Assembly: GCF_032118995.1 (NCBI RefSeq)
Contig: NC_092660.1
Location: 6,711,501-6,775,500, forward strand
Length of the DNA stretch: 64,000 nucleotides
Reading direction: 5' to 3'
Source: Asterias amurensis
Taxonomy: Eukaryota; Echinodermata; Asteroidea; Forcipulatida; Asteriidae
The notes under the pieces are model-generated. The model had not been told where the DNA came from and searched no databases. It saw only the letters and a program-made list of their open reading frames with translations. Positions 44,401 through 54,069 of this stretch are shown one piece after another. Position 1 is the first letter of the stretch. Every line of letters starts with the position of its first letter. Both the position numbers and the translations under genes were made by a program.

Positions 44401-47400
44401 GGGTAGCGGAGGTCCGTAGCGCAGTACGCAACAGTCGCAATGGGGATTGTTTCATTGACCAGTTTCTCGTCATCGTCGATAACCACGCATCGCTTGGTGA
44501 TGCTCAGACAGCAGGATTTAAAGAAAGACTTGCTGGTGGATTTCGGGCGAGGCGACTTCGGGTGGCAAGCTTGAACTTCGCTCTTGAAGGGGCACAGTAA
44601 TTTCCCTCTGGTATGGGCCACTCTAGGAGGAAAATGTTAATGTGTACAGGAACCTTGCACAGGACTTCGCAGCAAAAGCACAGGGCACCATGGCAATTGC
44701 TTTGGGTGCCATAGACTATTTGAGGCCTGGATCATTGACAAGCAACCTTGAGACTGTGCAAACCTTGTAATTGTTGTTTGTCCTTCTACATTATGTAAGT
44801 TTTATACCAAGCTCTTGAATGTACATACGCCTATAAAGAGGTTCGTTTTTCTTACACTTTCATTCTACAACATGGACAATCACTTGCTTTACTGTGTTAG
44901 GAGAAAACTTACCGTGTCTAGCATTTCAATAAACTTAGAGACGTAGAATACCCAACATACACTGGCCATCTGAAAATAACAAGAAGTAAACAATGAAATG
45001 GTCATGGAAAAGCTTTTGGAATATATTAACACTTTAGAGACTATACGCCTCTCTTAATATTTATGCATGACGTCATACTCTTACCCAAAATGAGGCTATG
45101 GGCGCACGTTTGCCATCACTTGCAGTGGGGGTGCCCATCGCCTCGTTTTGGTTTAGCATTGTGACATACCTCATGCATAAATATTAAGAAAGGCGTATAT
45201 GGGCTGAAATTGGCTTGTACGAAAATTCTCAAAGCTGTCGCAAACGGTTGCAAGATTTGACCTACTTCCACTCAACCAAAAAGGTCAAATGTAAAGGTCA
45301 TGAATTTTAAAATTAAAACCCTGACAGACAAGGCAAATTGGCTAGCATGTTACCTCAATCCTTCAATATCCTCCTCTCCTATGTCATTCCATTGTTTGGA
45401 CTTAGATAAGATTGGAATGTCTGACCTTGTACACTGTACAGTAATTGTTATATGTGCCCACAGGCACCAGTCCTTGTGGATCCTTCACAATTTTAACAGA
45501 CCCTTCTACTGAAATATGCTGTTTACATTCATGCATCCGTACAGACCCTATTGGTTGGCAAGTGCCATAGAGATGTGCACTAAGCAGACGCACAATCGCG
45601 TCTGCGTCACGCCTGCATTAGCTGGATATAAAACAGGGTGATATTCCCTCATTTAGCCAACCAAAATGTTAGTGCACATGCACGACACTGTATACGTGTA
45701 GTTTACATATTTCATGGGAAGGGTCTATTGCATACAGAGGAAATTGGGACTGTAACATGAGTTAACTTTGGAGCATTACCTGGTATGCCTGCTGCCACCA
45801 AGCAACCCAAAGTCTCCCAATGTTCAAATCTTAACCAAGTACAACCTCTTGTTTATAACTTACCCTCATGGCTTTAGGACTTGTTGAATAGTCGACTAGC
45901 TGACACCCTAGTGTGTACCCTGTCATCCAACCACCCATTATGAACTAAACAGTCAAGAAAGAAAAAAGCACATTGGCGTCATATTGGTAAAACCAAAATT
46001 AATATTCTACAAGTGGAGAACAAAGCATTCTCTATTAAACTTAGTAATTTATCAAACCATTTGTTTATATACTTCCTTATTTTTTATTAATTACACTTCT
46101 TTACCATAGGTTTGCCAAACTGGTAACCATCATGCCATACATACTTTGTTTAATATTAAGATTTAGGTAGTTTGCTCAATGTCTTTTCCATTCTTCCACA
46201 TGACATGTTTTAGAGAACTTCCTTAAATTATGCATAACTCCGTAATAGAGCAATAAATAATGGTTTTCAATGTAAATATCTTACAAGTGAGTCACCCTTA
46301 TTCCACCAAAGAGAAGAATTTGAACTTGAAACCAAAGTGATTCTAACTGATCAAGAAAAATACAGAAAACAGAAAACAGATAAATTAACCAGCAATTGTT
46401 ACAATACCACTCTGTTCTTCTACTCACTTCCCAGCATGTGTAAAAGGACAGGATGACCATGAATAGGTTGAAGACGAGAAGAACCTGCTTCAGGCTGTAA
46501 GGAGCGCGGTCCTTCATCATCTTAGGGCCGATCCACACAACAATGAGGTAGATGATCACCATAGCGGTACCTGGGATAGGGCTCTGCATCAGGGGCCAGT
46601 CAGCCGTCCTGGGGTCTGTACAAACCAAAAGAAAAGAGCTAATCAATGAATGTGATGCAAAATTTGTTGTTTAGGAGCTGTCCAACATCAATCTTAATTT
46701 TATGATCAAAGACTAACTCAGTCAGTTAGAATCATTTTGGTGGTTTTTTTGGTATGTTTTCACTAATTGTTACTTTGCTTTTTTGATCTTTCATATTATG
46801 TTTTAGTGTGTGCCTGGTATCGCTCGGCTTGGCCAGCACGTTCTTGTCATAGAGAGACCGGCTTTGGCGGGACTTTCTTTGGCTCAATGCTGCAGGTCTG
46901 GTTGTGGTTTCCCTCCTGGTTTCTTCCCATTGTTGTTGTATATAAATGGTGTGTATTATTATTGTTTGTTTAGCATTCACTGGTTATGTACTTTATCATT
47001 ATTAATAATAACAATAATAATAATAATAATAACCGTATTTATAACGCGCCTTTTGCCAAAGGATACAAAGCGCCAGGTATTATTACTGCAAGGAGTTTTG
47101 AGATAAGACCTAATCCTTAAGCACCATATGAGGGTTCTTTTACATGCGTTTATACAACACATGGGACCAACGGCTCCACGTCCCATCCGAAGGAAGAAGC
47201 AATGGTTGTGTGTCTTGCTTAAGGACATAAGTGTCATGGCTGGGGATTCGAACCCAGACTCTGCTGATCAGAAACGCCAGAGTTTGAATTCGGTGCTCTT
47301 AACCGCTCGGCCACGACACTCCCATGTCTCTCCAACCATGAGTACAAATGGGTAAGGCAGATAGCTCTGCCTTCGATGGACTGGCATCCCGTCCAGGGGA

Positions 47401-49078
47401 ATAGAAATATTCTCAGTCGTTTTTACACCAACCGGATTTTACACCAACCTGAAGAGTAGTGCTGGGCGAATAGTGAAATTTTGTTATTCGGATACCGCTG
47501 GCCAACTATCCGAAATTAACCGGATATTCAAATAGTTTTTTTGCCGCTAGAGGGCGCTATTAAAAAAAAAATATATATATATATATATTTTTTGCCGCTA
47601 GAGGGCGCTGTTCGTTTGTGAATGAGATCTTATGGGCGGATTGATATTAGTTTAAGACAGTGTCACTCGGTTCATTCATAAAAATGACCGGATCTAATTT
47701 AAAGATGGCGATTTGCTTTTTCTTTTGATCGTGATTGACTCTACGTGAAGGAAAACTTTGATAATCTTTGAACAAAATACGTCGGAAATGTCATTGTTTT
47801 AACTCTTCACGGAGGTGAGCATAGTTAAATACTTAATTTATGCTGTTTTATGCTGTCTTAATAGAAGTTTCACAAGGATTCAGACAAAACCGCGGATATA
47901 CGGATATTAAAGAATATCCGGTTACTTGGTTGTAATTACAGAACTATCCGGTTTATAAATAGGTATTCGCGCCCTATGCGGATATCCGGTTAAGAAAAAA
48001 AAGGCATTCGCAGTTACGGATAGTGAATGAGATCTTATGGGCGGATTGATATTAGTTTTAGACAGTGTCACTCGGTTCATTCATAAAAATGACCGGATCT
48101 AATTTAAAGATGGCGATTTACTTTTTCTTTTGATCGTGATTGACTCTACGTGAAGGAAAACTTTGATAATCTTTGAACAAAATACGTCGGAAATGTCATT
48201 GTTTTAACTCTTCATGGAGGTGAGCATAGTTAAATACTTAATTTATGCTGTTTTATGCTGTCTTAATAGAAGTTTCATAAGGATTCAGACAAAACCGCGG
48301 ATATACGGATATTAAAGAATATCCGGTTACTTGGTTGTAATTACAGAACTATCCGGTTTATAAATAGGTATTCGCGCCCTATGCGGATATCGGGTTAAGA
48401 AAAAAAAAGGCATTCGCGGTTACGGATAGGAAAACCTATTTGCCATTAACCGGATATTCAAATAATTCGCCCAGGCCTACTGAAGAGCCATATTGGCTCG
48501 GGGCAGACATAACTTAACTTAAAAGATTCGGGTACTTTTTCAAAATGTCCACAGATTTACATTAAACTTACAGGGTTCGAAGATAATGATAGTGGAAAGC
48601 TTCCCTTTAAATGTTACTAACTGAGTTTCTGTAGTTTTTGAGAAATGAGTTAAAAAGGTCACAAAATAATTTTCGTCTCCTGAAGACAAAAATTATTTTA
48701 GCGTGTTAAATCCTGTTAACCAGTTATAATATTACACCATAATCATAGCATAACTGGTTAATGTAAATCTGTGGACATTGTGTTTTGTGTTAAAAAAAAA
48801 GTACATAGACCCTTTAAACCGCACACTCACTAAGAGTTTAACACATGATGTCACTGCAAAACTTAATCTCATTGAGTCATTAACCCTGCAAACCTTCAAA
48901 TCATTTGTAATATCACTAACCATCTTGACTGATGGGTTGGCTAGACCTAGTAAACCTAATCCTAGCCCTGGTTCATTGCCAAACTTTAAACCATGTAGAC
49001 CACAAGCATCAAAGCAAAGTGTCACTTACCTGCATTGTCTTCAATGAGCCTGTCCAACCATTGTATTGCAGCCGCCAT
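41406..49078 (-). CDS. ELOVL7-like: ELOVL1/7-type very-long-chain fatty acid elongase
   Basis: Seven coding exons in order: 49030-49078, 46428-46615, 45864-45944, 44913-44969, 43779-43884, 42571-42707 and 41406-41609. They join in phase to 273 residues (human ELOVL7 has 281). Known role: the 3-ketoacyl-CoA synthase step of ER fatty acid elongation, condensing malonyl-CoA with acyl-CoA. Seen: KFIEMLDT (118-125), the catalytic histidine box HVFHH (141-145) and [16 protein letters not shown], with [15 protein letters not shown] following. Several membrane segments alternate through the chain. The C-terminus KSKDQ fits the KxKxx ER-retrieval signal. The first coding exon continues 5' to an acceptor at 49126, so a noncoding first exon lies further right. 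ELOVL1 and ELOVL7 cannot be separated by eye. An isolated PTB-like exon sits between exons 4 and 5. Confidence 0.96.
41800..42175. mobile_element. MITE family A, left end altered
   Basis: The right end ACCAAGAGTGTCCAGTACC with TTAA at 42172-42175 is clear. Inside are TCAGGTCTCGAAATCAAGCAT and TTTATGCATATGTTGAGA. The left terminus is not recognisable. In the last ELOVL intron. Confidence 0.7.
42980..43175 (-). mobile_element. SINE family S2 remnant, reverse orientation
   Basis: Read on the minus strand it has a tRNA-like CATGGTTGTGGCGGATAACA start, TTTCTGATCAGCCGAGTG, and GGTTCCATCCCCGGTCG as B box, matching the better-preserved copy at 46995-47325. No simple-repeat tail is seen. Confidence 0.6.
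43290..43530 (-). mobile_element. SINE family S1, reverse orientation
   Basis: The minus strand reads GGTAGCTAGAGGTAATCTTG, TGGTCTAGTTGGGGATGACA and later TATGCCTGTGATTTTTTTCA, then the tail with GGGTAAATCCAAAATGAATA. These are the same modules as at 8895-9365. The head is partly repeated near 43470. Confidence 0.7.
44241..44622 (-). CDS. Isolated PTB/PID-like exon in an ELOVL intron
   Basis: Reading leftwards from an acceptor-like CTCCTAG at 44623 the frame is open for 126 codons to a TAG at 44241, with AATAAA about 15 nt after the stop. The latter part resembles the second half of a phosphotyrosine-binding domain: a CVVIDDDEK strand, [20 protein letters not shown] (like the YCxxD block of Dab, Numb and LDLRAP1), [15 protein letters not shown], and the closing helix [16 protein letters not shown]. 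There is no ATG, so it is either the last exon of a gene whose earlier exons I cannot find, an alternative terminal exon, or a fragmentary retrocopy. It is GC-richer than the surrounding intron, supporting coding origin. PTB domains bind NPxY tails; the partner here is unknown. Fold assignment is by eye. Confidence 0.55.
45042..45200. mobile_element. Palindromic MITE, TATACGCCTCTCTTAATATT ends
   Basis: TATACGCCTCTCTTAATATTTATGCATGA at the left pairs with TCATGCATAAATATTAAGAA then AGGCGTATA at the right. About 160 bp in ELOVL intron 3. Confidence 0.8.
45747..45822. mobile_element. MITE family D, short copy
   Basis: TTGGGACTGT at the left; TACCTGGTATGCCTGCTGCC and AAAGTCTCCC at the right. Only the right half is well preserved. 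Confidence 0.5.
46995..47325 (-). mobile_element. tRNA-Leu-like SINE, family S2, reverse orientation
   Basis: On the minus strand a near-complete tRNA-Leu-like head begins GTGTCGTGGCCGAGCGGTTA, has a long variable arm and GGTTCGAATCCCCAGCC, and closes with CATGACAC pairing to GTGTCGTG. The body continues into CGCGTTATAAATACGG and an ATT-repeat tail (47005-47035). The tail shows it is a SINE, not a tRNA gene. It lies in ELOVL intron 1. Confidence 0.85.
47457..48479. mobile_element. hAT-type MITE with internal 405-bp tandem duplication
   Basis: Same family as 34426-35067, opposite orientation: ends TAGTGCTGGGCGAATAG and ATTCGCCCAGGCCTA. CTGAAGAG at 47449-47456 and 48480-48487 is an exact 8-bp target duplication. 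The 405 bp at 47618-48022 are repeated at 48023-48428 with very few differences, explaining the length of 1023 bp against 642 bp. It lies in ELOVL intron 1. Confidence 0.93.
48544..48779. mobile_element. Palindromic MITE, AATGTCCACAGATTTACATT ends
   Basis: AATGTCCACAGATTTACATT at 48544 pairs exactly with AATGTAAATCTGTGGACATT ending 48779. The centre has AAAATAATTTT and CAAAAATTATTTT around CTCCTGAAGAC. 236 bp. Confidence 0.8.
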
Positions 49079-49847
49079 CTTCAACTTCAAAATCTTCAAA
49101 TGCAGTCAGCAAGATGAAGAAAAACCTACATTGAAAAAAACAAAATAACACAAAGACACAGTATTTATACGATGTCGATGCGGTGCAATACATCATTCAA
49201 AACCTTTTGTCTGAATATAGCCTTGACTAGACAATCATAAAATAAACATCATACCATTTTAAGATATATATAGACTCTATGTGTATGTGTCATTAACAAG
49301 ATTATTATTGAGTCATTGACCAAGGTTAGCAAATTGCAGCAGACAGATAGGGCATTCCATGTCTTATAAACCAATAGACCTTTTAAATGGGTGCATCCCC
49401 ACTAAATAAATTGAACTCCCATAGCGTACAGTGCCAACTGCTAAATATTCAAAAATGCATGAAAACTAAAATTAAAAGTCTCACTATTAAGAGTAAAGGA
49501 CAAATTATTCATTGACCCCTGAACTTTAATCCTCTGCTCAAGTCCCAGTTCCCGCTGAGTTATTAACCCTCTAATAAATAAAACACCCCTAAACCAGTGT
49601 AATTTCCCAAACGTCAGAGCATAAATCAATCTGGAAAAATGTCCATACACCTCTGAGCTCCGGCTATATAGGACCATTTAATTCAAGGCCTATTATGCCA
49701 TCCAAGATACATCAAATCCCAGGTCACAATTGGGCAAGATTTGTATACTGTCTGTGGAGGCCTATCCCTTTTCTTGGGCTCTTGAATCTGTCAAGAATAG
49801 AATAGAACATTTTGAGGGCCTACTCTACTACACAAAATTAATGAGGC

Positions 49848-49849
<2 letters not shown>

Positions 49850-49882
<33 letters not shown>
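49850..49882. repeat. GCGACG hexanucleotide microsatellite
   Basis: A (GGCGAC)n run beginning CCGACAGCGACGGCGACGG. A related 15-bp minisatellite, GACAGCGAATTCACC with GACGGC variants, follows at about 50031-50075. Confidence 0.8.
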
Positions 49883-51092
49883 CTCTGTTTACTCCCTCTG
49901 TAGTGAGATGCACCCTTTAGTTTAATCACCAATCTGCCTGATTTTGATAAATGACCAAAAGGTATTGTTATTTGTGGGGTGGAAAAAGGGGCTTGGTTAA
50001 TTGTGGAGAATTTGTGCTAACCCTCCTCCCGACAGCGAATTCACCGACAGCGAATTCACCGACGGCGAATTCAGCGTCGGGTGGAGGGTTATGTTATCGC
50101 AACTAGGGCTCAGTAAGCCCAATTTTCCTTCACATAGTGCCTTGTCAAAACAAGTGTATCATTCTCATCCCCTTTCTATTCTTTTCACTCAATCACTGCA
50201 TGCATATTTTTACTGGCTGCTGAACTTTAGTTGAAACACCTTCATTTAATCAATTCAAAGACTAACTTACTATCGTAGAGTCATACGATATCGACCCTCA
50301 TATGTTTTCGAGCCCCAACTTTGATTACTGTTTATCGCGAGATTGTGCAAGCTGCACCAGTTGCAGAAGCTATGCAGTTTACTCACGGTCTGTATTTTTA
50401 TCAGGCCTAATCATGCTGAGAATAAAGTTTCCTGACGTTGGTTATGCTCAAATATTTATAAAATGATTGTTTTTGGGTACAAACCACTAGTGCATTATTA
50501 TGCCAACATTCAAATGAGTCAAAGAAACATCATCCAACCTCGAAAGTTCAAAACAAAATTACTATCTGCTGCAAGATTGAGTTTCATTCTGTTTTAGTCA
50601 CTAGATGGATCACGTGAGGTGGTTACTATTTGGGATTCTATGGTGTGCCAGTATGAGGAAAAAATTAAAATATTTTAAGTGAAAATGACAACAACAAATT
50701 TTTTTATTAACTGCATACTGTAATCAATTCCGATAAGCGTAAAAAATATTACGTCTATATTAAAGAGAATATATCATAGATTGGTTTCTTATCAAACCAA
50801 ACAAAACATTACTGGTCTAAAATGGGGGAAAACGGATTGTTATGAAGTGTGTGTGTTTTAAGGGGGGTGGGGTGTTTTACTACCATGGCTTATGATATCT
50901 CTCGATTCTAATATAGTAGCCATAATGCCGTGGGACAAAAATGTAATTAAATTTGTTAAGTAGTAGTTGAATAATATTTTTGATTTATTTTGCACGCCAT
51001 ACTAGCTTCGGAGTATTCAACAAAATACCAACCAATGAAAGGTGTGAAAACATATGACGTTGCTCCATGTCGTGCATGCATAAGCACTGTTA

Positions 51093-51114
51093 ATGGCGGA
51101 CCGTCTCTCGCAAG
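51093..51114 (+). other. Candidate first coding exon (weak)
   Basis: ATGGCGGACCGTCTCTCGCA followed by AG and a GTAAAC donor would code MADRLSQ and end in phase 1. No acceptor exon in a matching frame was found: the next plus-strand exon at 56870 starts in phase 0. It may be chance or the start of an unseen gene. Confidence 0.15.
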
Positions 51115-51134
51115 GTAAACCAAAACTTTAATAA

Positions 51135-51251
51135 GGATAACTTTCCGTATGGCGCCACCACTTTTTCACTCATTTTTACAAAAAGGGATATTAGATACTA
51201 TATTATTCTATTACAAATGAAAAAGTGGTGGCACCATACGGACACTTTTCC
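51135..51251. mobile_element. MITE family I
   Basis: GGATAACTTTCCGTATGGCG at the left, TGGTGGCACCATACGG then ACACTTTTCC at the right, 117 bp. Flanks CTTTAATAA and CTTTAAAAA could be a worn 8-9 bp duplication. Very similar to the copy in NDUFB7 intron 1. Confidence 0.85.
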
Positions 51252-52213
51252 TTTAAAAATTTCAACACACCAAGAGGTGCAAGTGTTATTGTTAAAAAAT
51301 TGGATAGACGATTTGAAAAAAAAACATTCAGTTTTTGATTGTGAACAATTTTCCTGTTATCCTACTGAAAACACATGACACCAGGATACTATTATTAGTA
51401 CTAGCCTATCCTACCTCCATGCCTAAACTGAGGAATAATTTAATAAATTCCCCTTTTTCAGACCCCCTTGTAATATCAATCAGAAAAGCTTGACTGTGAC
51501 CGATGTGACCGATGTTTATTTCCAACAAAGTGGGCTAACTAAACTACAGTATAGTCCCCCGTTATGTAATTATAAACCTTGCAACGGACAGCCGGCCGGA
51601 TATGACAGACAGTCCAGTCCAATGCCGTCCATCAGTCCAACATGCATGACACGCTATCTTCCCTGTCGAGAATTCAGTTTTTATAACACAATTGTTTCAA
51701 AATCAAAGCTATTTCTTCATACCACAAGTACTGCCCAGATGGACCACGAAAGAACGAACTTACCGAGAGTATTTCTGCCTCGAAATCAGCTTTTTATGAG
51801 CCGTTATTAATGACCATCACCTTCAAATTTAGCTTACTCTATGCTCCAAGCATCAGCATTCACCGGCACTCCCGACGACGGGGCCGGGCGGGGACACGCA
51901 GTTAACACACGCCGCACACAAGGCGCGCGGGAATGCAATGTTGACACGGGCAAAAAGCAAACTATGCAAAGGATCCGCTAGATTTGCTCAATCTTGAAAC
52001 TGAGAGGCACAGTTGCATGATTTTTGTCCCGCTGTTTTAGGACGCCGTTTTCGAAACCACGGCTCGAGCTTGGGCGGGCTTGGGGAATATGCGCTTCTCT
52101 CTTCATGGGACTTTATGACGAGTAGACGAAGTTTAATCCCGTGGTTTCGAAAGGGCCATAACCTCTAGACTGTTGCTACGTCTCCGCCCCGCTCCATCGG
52201 GGGAGGGGGGGCC

Positions 52214-52435
52214 AACCTCGCTACCATAGGCAGCGCGCCGTATCACGCTAGCTCTGCGTACATCTTTAACTCCTGGGAGGGAAACTCCGATCCGTGTCTT
52301 TGATTGGCTTTCATATACGTGCAAAACCTCGCTACCATAGGCAGCGCGCTGTATCACGCTAGCTCTGCGTACGTCTCTAACTCCTGGGAGGGAAAGTCCG
52401 ATCCGCGACTTTGATTGGCTTTCATATACGCGAAA
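52214..52435. repeat. 111-bp tandem duplication
   Basis: AACCTCGCTACCATAGGCAG starts at 52214 and 52325. Both copies continue through TCACGCTAGCTCTGCGTAC and GATTGGCTTTCATATACG with a few differences. GC-rich, no coding frame accepted. Confidence 0.85.
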
Positions 52436-52449
52436 AATTTGAAACGACC

Positions 52450-52731
52450 ATATATATAGAATTAAATAACTAGATCGGCTGCGCGTACATACGCGCCATT
52501 ACCTGTGTAGAAAATAAATCTGTTCGCCATGGACGTGGTAAGAAAGGCGACGCGCAAAAATGAACACGAGAGATAGGCCTTTGACGCGCTAAATGTCACG
52601 TGCTGACGGCAAAAAGTCACGTGCTGACGGCAACGCACAGAAAATGTACACTGGAGATAGGCAATGGCAGCCCCCATACCACAACCCGCGTATGTACGCG
52701 TGGCCGATCTAGTTATTCTATTCTATATCTA
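52450..52731. mobile_element. Palindromic element with CTAGATCGGC arms
   Basis: ATAACTAGATCGGCTGCGCG and TACATACGCG at the left are mirrored by CGCGTATGTACGCGTGGCCG then ATCTAGTTATT at the right. The middle has a tandem GTCACGTGCTGACGGCAA pair. Confidence 0.75.
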
Positions 52732-53126
52732 TGGAAACGACGTGCGGCTCCAAAAAGCTCTATACGCCGAAACGCATGCGTATGAAGATGTATGGATTCA
52801 CTTTTTTTGTCACACAACACTGAACACACCAAGGCAAGTTTATGACTTTTATTACACACAGCAGCGCATGCAGCGTGTGCGCGATTAACGCCCAACACAG
52901 AACGGATCAACCACAGGACTAATTGTAATATCCCTTATATTTGAATATTTTTTAGTTACACTTTATGATTGAGCAAGGCATGCTGGGTGAGATCGATCAC
53001 CCCTGGGAACAAGGTTGGGGGGCAACTTCGTTCCCAGGGAAGCTAAACGAACTACTTCGTTCCCAGGGAAGCTAAACGAAGTACCTACCTCAATTGATGA
53101 GGTGCGCACGAGAGGGTTGTCATAAG

Positions 53127-53532
53127 TATGGTGGCCCTGAAGGGACATCGCATATCGCAAACGTGTGCGCATACGTATGCAATGTCGTGAAACAAGTCGC
53201 AAATATTTCTGGGTATATACACATGCTTACAGAGGGAGCCTGCTGTACGCCACAGTACTCCCTATATCGGTAACAAATTGTCCACAACTATGACATCATC
53301 CTAATGGTATGCAACATGGTATGCAATCAAATTCACGACATTGCAAAACAAATCGCACTCGTGTGCGCACAAATTCGTGATTTGTTTCACGACATTGCAT
53401 ACGTGTGCGCACATATTCGCAAATTGTTTCACGATATTGTATCAAGTGCATATATTCGCGATTTGTTTCACGACATTGCGTACGTGTGCGCACACGTTTG
53501 CGTTATGCGATGTCCCTTCAGGGCCACCATAC
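53127..53532. mobile_element. Palindromic element with internal tandem array
   Basis: TATGGTGGCCCTGAAGGGAC at 53127 pairs with GTCCCTTCAGGGCCACCATA ending 53532, and GCAAACGTGTGCGCA with TGCGCACACGTTTGC inside. The right arm side carries several tandem units of about 38-55 bp containing ATTTGTTTCACGACATTGC and ACGTGTGCGCACA; one inverted copy lies in the left arm (about 53160-53205). Confidence 0.8.
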
Positions 53533-53725
53533 ATAAACCCGTTTCATATACTTCCTGCGAACTCGTATGCGAAGCGAATTTGATGAGAATTTGACGTCAC
53601 AACCCTCCTTTCGCATCGATATTCGCAAGTGAGTAGAGCGGAGTTCAACTGCTGCGAATTATTTGTTGCGAATTTGTGACGTCAACATTCGCTTCGCATT
53701 TGCACGGAGTATGAACCCGGCTTAG
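53533..53725. mobile_element. Palindromic MITE, family F
   Basis: TTCATATACTTCCTGCGAAC at the left and GCACGGAGTATGAACCCGG at the right, with inverted GCGAATTTGATG / GCGAATTTGTGACG segments. It directly follows the preceding palindromic element. Confidence 0.75.
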
Positions 53726-54069
53726 TAGGATTTTATTTATCATTCAATATGCCCTCTCCTATCACATTAAAAAAAATACAAATTTTCTATAACAAAATTA
53801 TTTGAAGAACTGGGCTAATCAATTTACAACTTTTAGAAGTTCTATTTCTGAACACATTTCTTGCAAAGGAATGGACGGCTGTGTGTGTGTGTTGTGAATA
53901 AAAAAACATTGGGTTGAAAATGAAAATACTTTTCTCACTTTTGTAATGCCGCCCTCTTGTGACAGGACAAATATGTTTGTTGTGAGGAAAGTTTCATACA
54001 CCGCATGAAATAGTCGTCGTGTGAAACACAGTCAAGCATACATACAGTGAACACATCGTGAAAGTCAAC

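Larger units (their letters stand above)
49126..54069. other. Intergenic interval, ELOVL to FYB-like gene
   Basis: Presumably holds the noncoding first exon and promoter of ELOVL (-) and the promoter of the FYB-like gene (+). TCGCGAGA at 50335-50342 matches the same BANP-type motif as the NDUFB7 promoter. Unlabelled parts include 50650-51000, AT-rich with nothing recognised, and 51840-52200, GC-rich without a visible gene. Confidence 0.5.

Noticed and set aside
44127-44600. 157-codon open frame on the plus strand
   Set aside because: It is the antisense shadow of the PTB-like exon. It lacks domain features, while the minus-strand frame shows an ordered PTB pattern, a stop and AATAAA.
45402-45593. 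Possible first half of the PTB domain in ELOVL intron 3
   Set aside because: A short SVEGSVKIV-like stretch was tempting, but no acceptor/donor pair in the right phase and no YLG-type strand were found.
47240-47320. Possible tRNA-Leu gene on the minus strand
   Set aside because: The cloverleaf ends pair well, but the sequence runs on into the SINE S2 body and an ATT tail, as at 29775, so it is a SINE head.
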